Assembly: GCA_964403885.1 (NCBI GenBank) | Contig: CAYOHY010000042.1 | Location: 1-15,873 of the forward strand | DNA length: 15,873 bases | Origin: CAYOHY01 sp964403885 | Lineage (GTDB): Bacteria; Actinomycetota; Coriobacteriia; Anaerosomatales; PHET01 | Reading direction: 5' to 3' | Part shown: positions 14,054 to 15,873 of the stretch, piece after piece | Layout of the letters: every line of letters begins with the position of its first letter | How positions within the stretch are numbered: position 1 is the first letter of the stretch | Position numbers and translations under genes: made by a program | The notes under the pieces: generated by a model | What the model saw: only the letters and a program-made list of their open reading frames with translations | What the model was told of the DNA's origin: nothing | Database searches by the model: none

Positions 14054-14200
14054 CTATGCTGCGCGGCGACCAGATATGAGGTTGAACACAAGCAGGATCA
14101 GGGCGATGACTATGAGTGCATGAATCAACCCACCGCCGATGTTGAGACTGAAGCCCAGAATCCAGAGCACGACGAGCACTCCGATGATGGTCCACAACAT
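14054..14200 (-). CDS. lmo0937-family small membrane protein (48 aa)
   Basis: This short gene begins with MLWTIIGVLVVLWILGFSLN and continues IGGGLIHALIVIALILLVFN, ending LISGRRAA. Two membrane helices flank an N-x-GGG-x-IH turn, and the end is a short basic tail; both are characteristic of the lmo0937/DUF5670 miniproteins. The ribosome site AGGAGG lies 8 nt before the ATG (14200-14198) and the stop is TAG 14056-14054. The family is widespread in stress-related settings, but no molecular function is established that I know of. It lies 71 bp downstream of the winged-helix gene, on the same strand. Confidence 0.88.
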   Translation of the reverse strand: MLWTIIGVLVVLWILGFSLNIGGGLIHALIVIALILLVFNLISGRRAA

Positions 14201-14271
14201 TGCGATCGCCTCCTGGCGAACTGAAACTCAACCTGCACGATTCCTTTTTGACTCCTCGAGCGGGCGGCCTG

Positions 14272-14715
14272 TCACCCTGCCTCCACCTCGGTGGCCAGCT
14301 CAAGGATCCTTGCCGCCACAACGGGCGACATGGAGTACTTCATGATGCCTTGGTCGACGAACTCTCTTGCCGAGAAGGGCCACGCGGTCATGCCGTACCG
14401 ACCGCGGATCCGCTTTCCAAACGGACCCAGCGCCGCTGCGACCTGTCGGGACGTGAGCCCCGAGACTGACGCCAACTCGCCGGTGGTGATCCACTCGGAC
14501 GCGCCTTCGGCAAGCACGCGCAAGATGCCGCGCATGGTGCTCGAAGACTCGACGTACATACGCTCGACGAGCGCCTGGCTCCAGCCCGGCGGATACCCCT
14601 CTTCGGTCACATGACCGACTTGGGGACCCACAGGTCTCTTGGCCAGCAGCTCGTAGACCTCTTGCAGCCGATTGACCGGAACCGGGACATGTACGACATC
14701 AGTCAACGTTTCCAC
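14272..14715 (-). CDS. Small winged-helix-like protein of unknown role
   Basis: A 147-residue soluble protein. The start may be GTG 14715 (GGAG 4 nt upstream) or TTG 14706 (AAAGGTGG 5 nt upstream). Residues about 6-26 (VVHVPVPVNRLQEVYELLAK) form a strand and helix. Residues about 55-115 look like a winged helix: STMRGILRVLAEG, the helix-turn-helix ITTGELASVSGLTSRQVAAA, then GPFGKRIRGRYGMTAWPF as the wing. The C-terminal helices contain VVAARILELA. The arrangement resembles actinobacterial DUF6416-type proteins, a tentative match. It may bind DNA and control itself or the small membrane-protein genes downstream; the tandem repeats lie just upstream of its start. Confidence 0.77.
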   Translation of the reverse strand: METLTDVVHVPVPVNRLQEVYELLAKRPVGPQVGHVTEEGYPPGWSQALVERMYVESSSTMRGILRVLAEGASEWITTGELASVSGLTSRQVAAALGPFGKRIRGRYGMTAWPFSAREFVDQGIMKYSMSPVVAARILELATEVEAG

Positions 14716-14744
14716 CTTTCTCCACCTTCGTCTTACCTTGCATG

Positions 14745-14774
14745 TAACCGAGGCTAACCACGGCTAGCATTACT
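14745..14774. promoter_or_regulatory. Tandem 10-bp repeats upstream of the winged-helix gene
   Basis: TAACCGAGGC (14745-14754), TAACCACGGC (14755-14764) and a weaker third unit beginning TAGC (14765-14774) follow in exact register, about 30 bp before the minus-strand start. A 10-bp period puts the units on one face of the helix, as in operators bound by oligomers. A promoter could not be assigned with confidence. Confidence 0.45.
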
Positions 14775-14832
14775 TAGGTGGCACCGGTGCGGTCACGTCT
14801 GCTGGTCGTTGTCCTGTGTCGGCCACGCAACG

Positions 14833-14863
14833 AGAAAGCCCCGTCGCGAGGACGGGGCTTTCT
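14833..14863. terminator. Strong hairpin terminator (13-bp stem), probably bidirectional
   Basis: AGAAAGCCCCGTC (14833-14845) pairs perfectly with GACGGGGCTTTCT (14851-14863) around a GCGAG loop. The A/T-rich outer arms give a short T tract in both directions. It separates the five-helix membrane-protein gene and the tRNA-like segment on its right from the winged-helix gene on its left. Confidence 0.85.
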
Positions 14864-14879
14864 GTGAGTTCAGTGGGTT

Positions 14880-14923
14880 CAGAGCGGGGCTTGCCCCCCC
14901 CCCGGCGCGGAGACTCTCAATCC
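14880..14923 (-). pseudogene. Decayed tRNA-like segment resembling the 3' half of tRNA-Phe
   Basis: Aligned with the tRNA-Phe part at 15833-15873, this stretch matches at 33 of 41 positions by my count, with one 3-nt insertion inside the C tract. The shared blocks are CAGAG, GGG, CTTG, CCCCC, GGC, CGG and TCAATCC, in the same order and orientation. The T-loop TTCAAGT is lost, the position of the anticodon would read GAG, and the acceptor 3' end is not intact. It is thus not a working tRNA. It could be a relic of a tandem tRNA or of an insertion at a tRNA end; part of the likeness may come from its own GGGGC/GCCCC hairpin. Confidence 0.45.
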
Positions 14924-15003
14924 CAGAAGATGCCCCGCCCGGGCACACACGTCGACGCCCGATTTCGCGTATGTGTGACCAGCTCGGCGAAGCGAACTCT
15001 CAA

Positions 15004-15513
15004 TCAGTGATGCACCACAAACTCGACTGCGACCACCAGCAATCCCAGGCCGGCGTACACACCGGCGATCAGCAGCCGGCGCGGCCATGTCTCATGCGTG
15101 ATCGATCCGGCAAGCAAGCCGACGAGGGCGAGGATGACCACGGCAAGCCAGCCTGAGACCGATACCGCGGTGTCAAGCGCCCACAGTCCGAGTCCAGAGA
15201 GCAGCATGGGCACGGCGAGCACTACTCCGGCAATGACGATCGGCCACGAACCGCCAAACACGTTGCCGATCTCCTGACTGGAAAGCCGTCGGCCAAGAGT
15301 GAGGCGCTTGCTCAACATGATCGAGTAGCCGTGAGCAAGCCAGATCGCGATGGCGCCGGCAACGACGATTCCGGCTGTGCTTGCCCACCCGCCTTCCGGG
15401 TGCGTGCCAAGACCGGCGACAGCAACCAGTCCGGTCACCGTGCCGTAGACGAACTCGGCCAACCGATGCCCGTCGACCGGCCTGCCCCTCACGGTCGTCG
15501 AAGACTCGCTCAT
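15004..15513 (-). CDS. Five-helix integral membrane protein of unknown function
   Basis: A 169-residue protein starting at ATG behind GGAGGAG. After a polar start (MSESSTTVRGRPVDGHRLAE), likely membrane helices lie at about 20-37, 44-66, 90-110, 115-137 and 146-166. The segment AIWLAHGYSIMLSKR (55-69) is rich in polar residues within or next to helix 2. EFVYGTVTGLVAVAGL is the most striking N-terminal motif. It ends with VEFVVHH. I recall similar actinobacterial membrane proteins with an 'EFvYG' and 'lAHgyS' pattern but no assigned function. It stands alone between the C9-containing region and the tRNA-like relic, and it reads away from tRNA-Phe. Confidence 0.82.
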   Translation of the reverse strand: MSESSTTVRGRPVDGHRLAEFVYGTVTGLVAVAGLGTHPEGGWASTAGIVVAGAIAIWLAHGYSIMLSKRLTLGRRLSSQEIGNVFGGSWPIVIAGVVLAVPMLLSGLGLWALDTAVSVSGWLAVVILALVGLLAGSITHETWPRRLLIAGVYAGLGLLVVAVEFVVHH

Positions 15514-15785
15514 CGAGACGCTCCTCCATCCTCATGTGCGCAGGCACTGCGGCACCGCCTGAGCTCGCCAGTATCCGGTGCACGAGTTCTGGTCCGCCCG
15601 ATCTTCACGCGCGGTACCGGTAGAGACGGCGTCTTCTGAGATACCCACGCCACCGAGTGTTGTACTGCGCTCCCCCCCCCAGCCCGGAGTGAAGCGACCC
15701 CCTTGCAGCACGCGTGGAAGTCGGGGCCACAGAACCTCGTCCCGTCTGTCAGAACGACGAAGACCTGGAACAGGGCAGGACGCAA
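15514..15785. other. Gene-poor stretch with a C9 run between the tRNA-Phe terminator and the membrane-protein gene
   Basis: About 270 bp hold no gene I can support. Overlapping minus-strand frames are open but have no plausible start with a ribosome site and no recognisable domain. A run of nine C residues lies at 15672-15680. A short stem pairs GGCGT with ACGCC near 15629-15652. The leader of the membrane-protein gene must lie here, but no clear promoter was found. Confidence 0.5.
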
Positions 15786-15815
15786 GAAGGGCCGGACCTT
15801 TCGGCCCGACCCTTC
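15786..15815 (-). terminator. Terminator downstream of tRNA-Phe
   Basis: On the minus strand GAAGGG pairs with CCCTTC, and an inner CGG-x-CC / GG-x-CCG stem is capped by a GAAA tetraloop, with one mismatch on the way. It ends with CTTCTTG, giving a few T residues. It starts 10 bp after the tRNA 3' end. Confidence 0.8.
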
Positions 15816-15825
15816 GCAAGTTCTA

Positions 15826-15873
15826 TGGTGGCCAGAGAGGGACTTGAACCCCCGGCACGGGGATTTTCAATCC
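15826..15873 (-). tRNA. tRNA-Phe (anticodon GAA), 3' part; 5' part beyond the window
   Basis: Read on the minus strand, the sequence gives the anticodon arm GGATTGAAAATCC (loop TTGAAAA, anticodon GAA at 15868-15866), the variable loop, the T arm GGGGG-TTCAAGT-CCCTC, the acceptor strand TCTGGCC, discriminator A and an encoded CCA (15828-15826). The anticodon arm is the hallmark tRNA-Phe form. The 5' acceptor strand, D arm and part of the anticodon stem are cut off by the right edge. Confidence 0.93.

Noticed and set aside
15510..15785. A 91-codon minus-strand frame starting within the gene-poor stretch
   Set aside because: It runs through the C9 run, has no ribosome site, overlaps the start of the membrane-protein gene and shows no recognisable domain.

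Overview
The window looks like a chromosomal segment of a high-GC bacterium, most plausibly an actinobacterial (Actinomycetota) lineage, perhaps an environmental Coriobacteriia-like group. Reasons: high G+C with strong third-position bias, frequent GTG starts behind GGAGG-type ribosome sites, a lysozyme-like secreted protein of a type common in actinobacteria, an SHOCT membrane protein, an lmo0937-type miniprotein, and a tRNA-Phe gene with an encoded CCA. The lineage is an inference; no rRNA or ribosomal protein is present to confirm it. No transposase, integrase, phage gene or CRISPR array is visible.

Layout. 1-2352 (minus): a partial gene for an orphan DnaA-lid-like domain with a long Pro/Ala tail, a ROK sugar kinase 25 bp upstream of it, and an ImmA/IrrE-family protein whose HExxH motif is broken. 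A dyad-rich divergent control region (2353-2513) separates these from 2514-5917 (plus), a two-gene operon of a HEAT-repeat protein and an HD-GYP protein. These two overlap by 4 bp and seem to share an N-terminal module; the HD-GYP has Tyr in place of the His of its HD dyad. 5925-8701 (minus): a coiled-coil membrane protein, a secreted coiled-coil plus lysozyme-like cell-wall protein, and an endonuclease/exonuclease/phosphatase-fold enzyme. 8702-9269: a cold-shock gene with a long leader and two strong hairpin terminators.

9289-12675 (minus): a PLDc_N/SHOCT membrane protein, an unrecognised small protein, a Kv-type potassium channel and a SulP anion transporter; the last three are packed as one operon. 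12816-14715 (minus): a DUF2378-like protein, a YggT-family membrane protein, a 48-residue lmo0937-like membrane protein and a small winged-helix-like protein. 14716-15873: tandem 10-bp repeats, a terminator, a decayed tRNA-like segment with a C10 run, a five-helix membrane protein, a roughly 270-bp stretch with a C9 run but no supported gene, and a terminator followed by the 3' part of tRNA-Phe(GAA), cut by the right edge.

Taken together, the region is an assortment of signalling, envelope and stress genes rather than one pathway. The best candidates for something undescribed are the DnaA-lid orphan, the HEAT/YD-GYP pair with its common N-terminal module, the degenerate ImmA protein beside its dyad cluster, the SulP-channel-unknown operon, and the tRNA-like relic facing tRNA-Phe.
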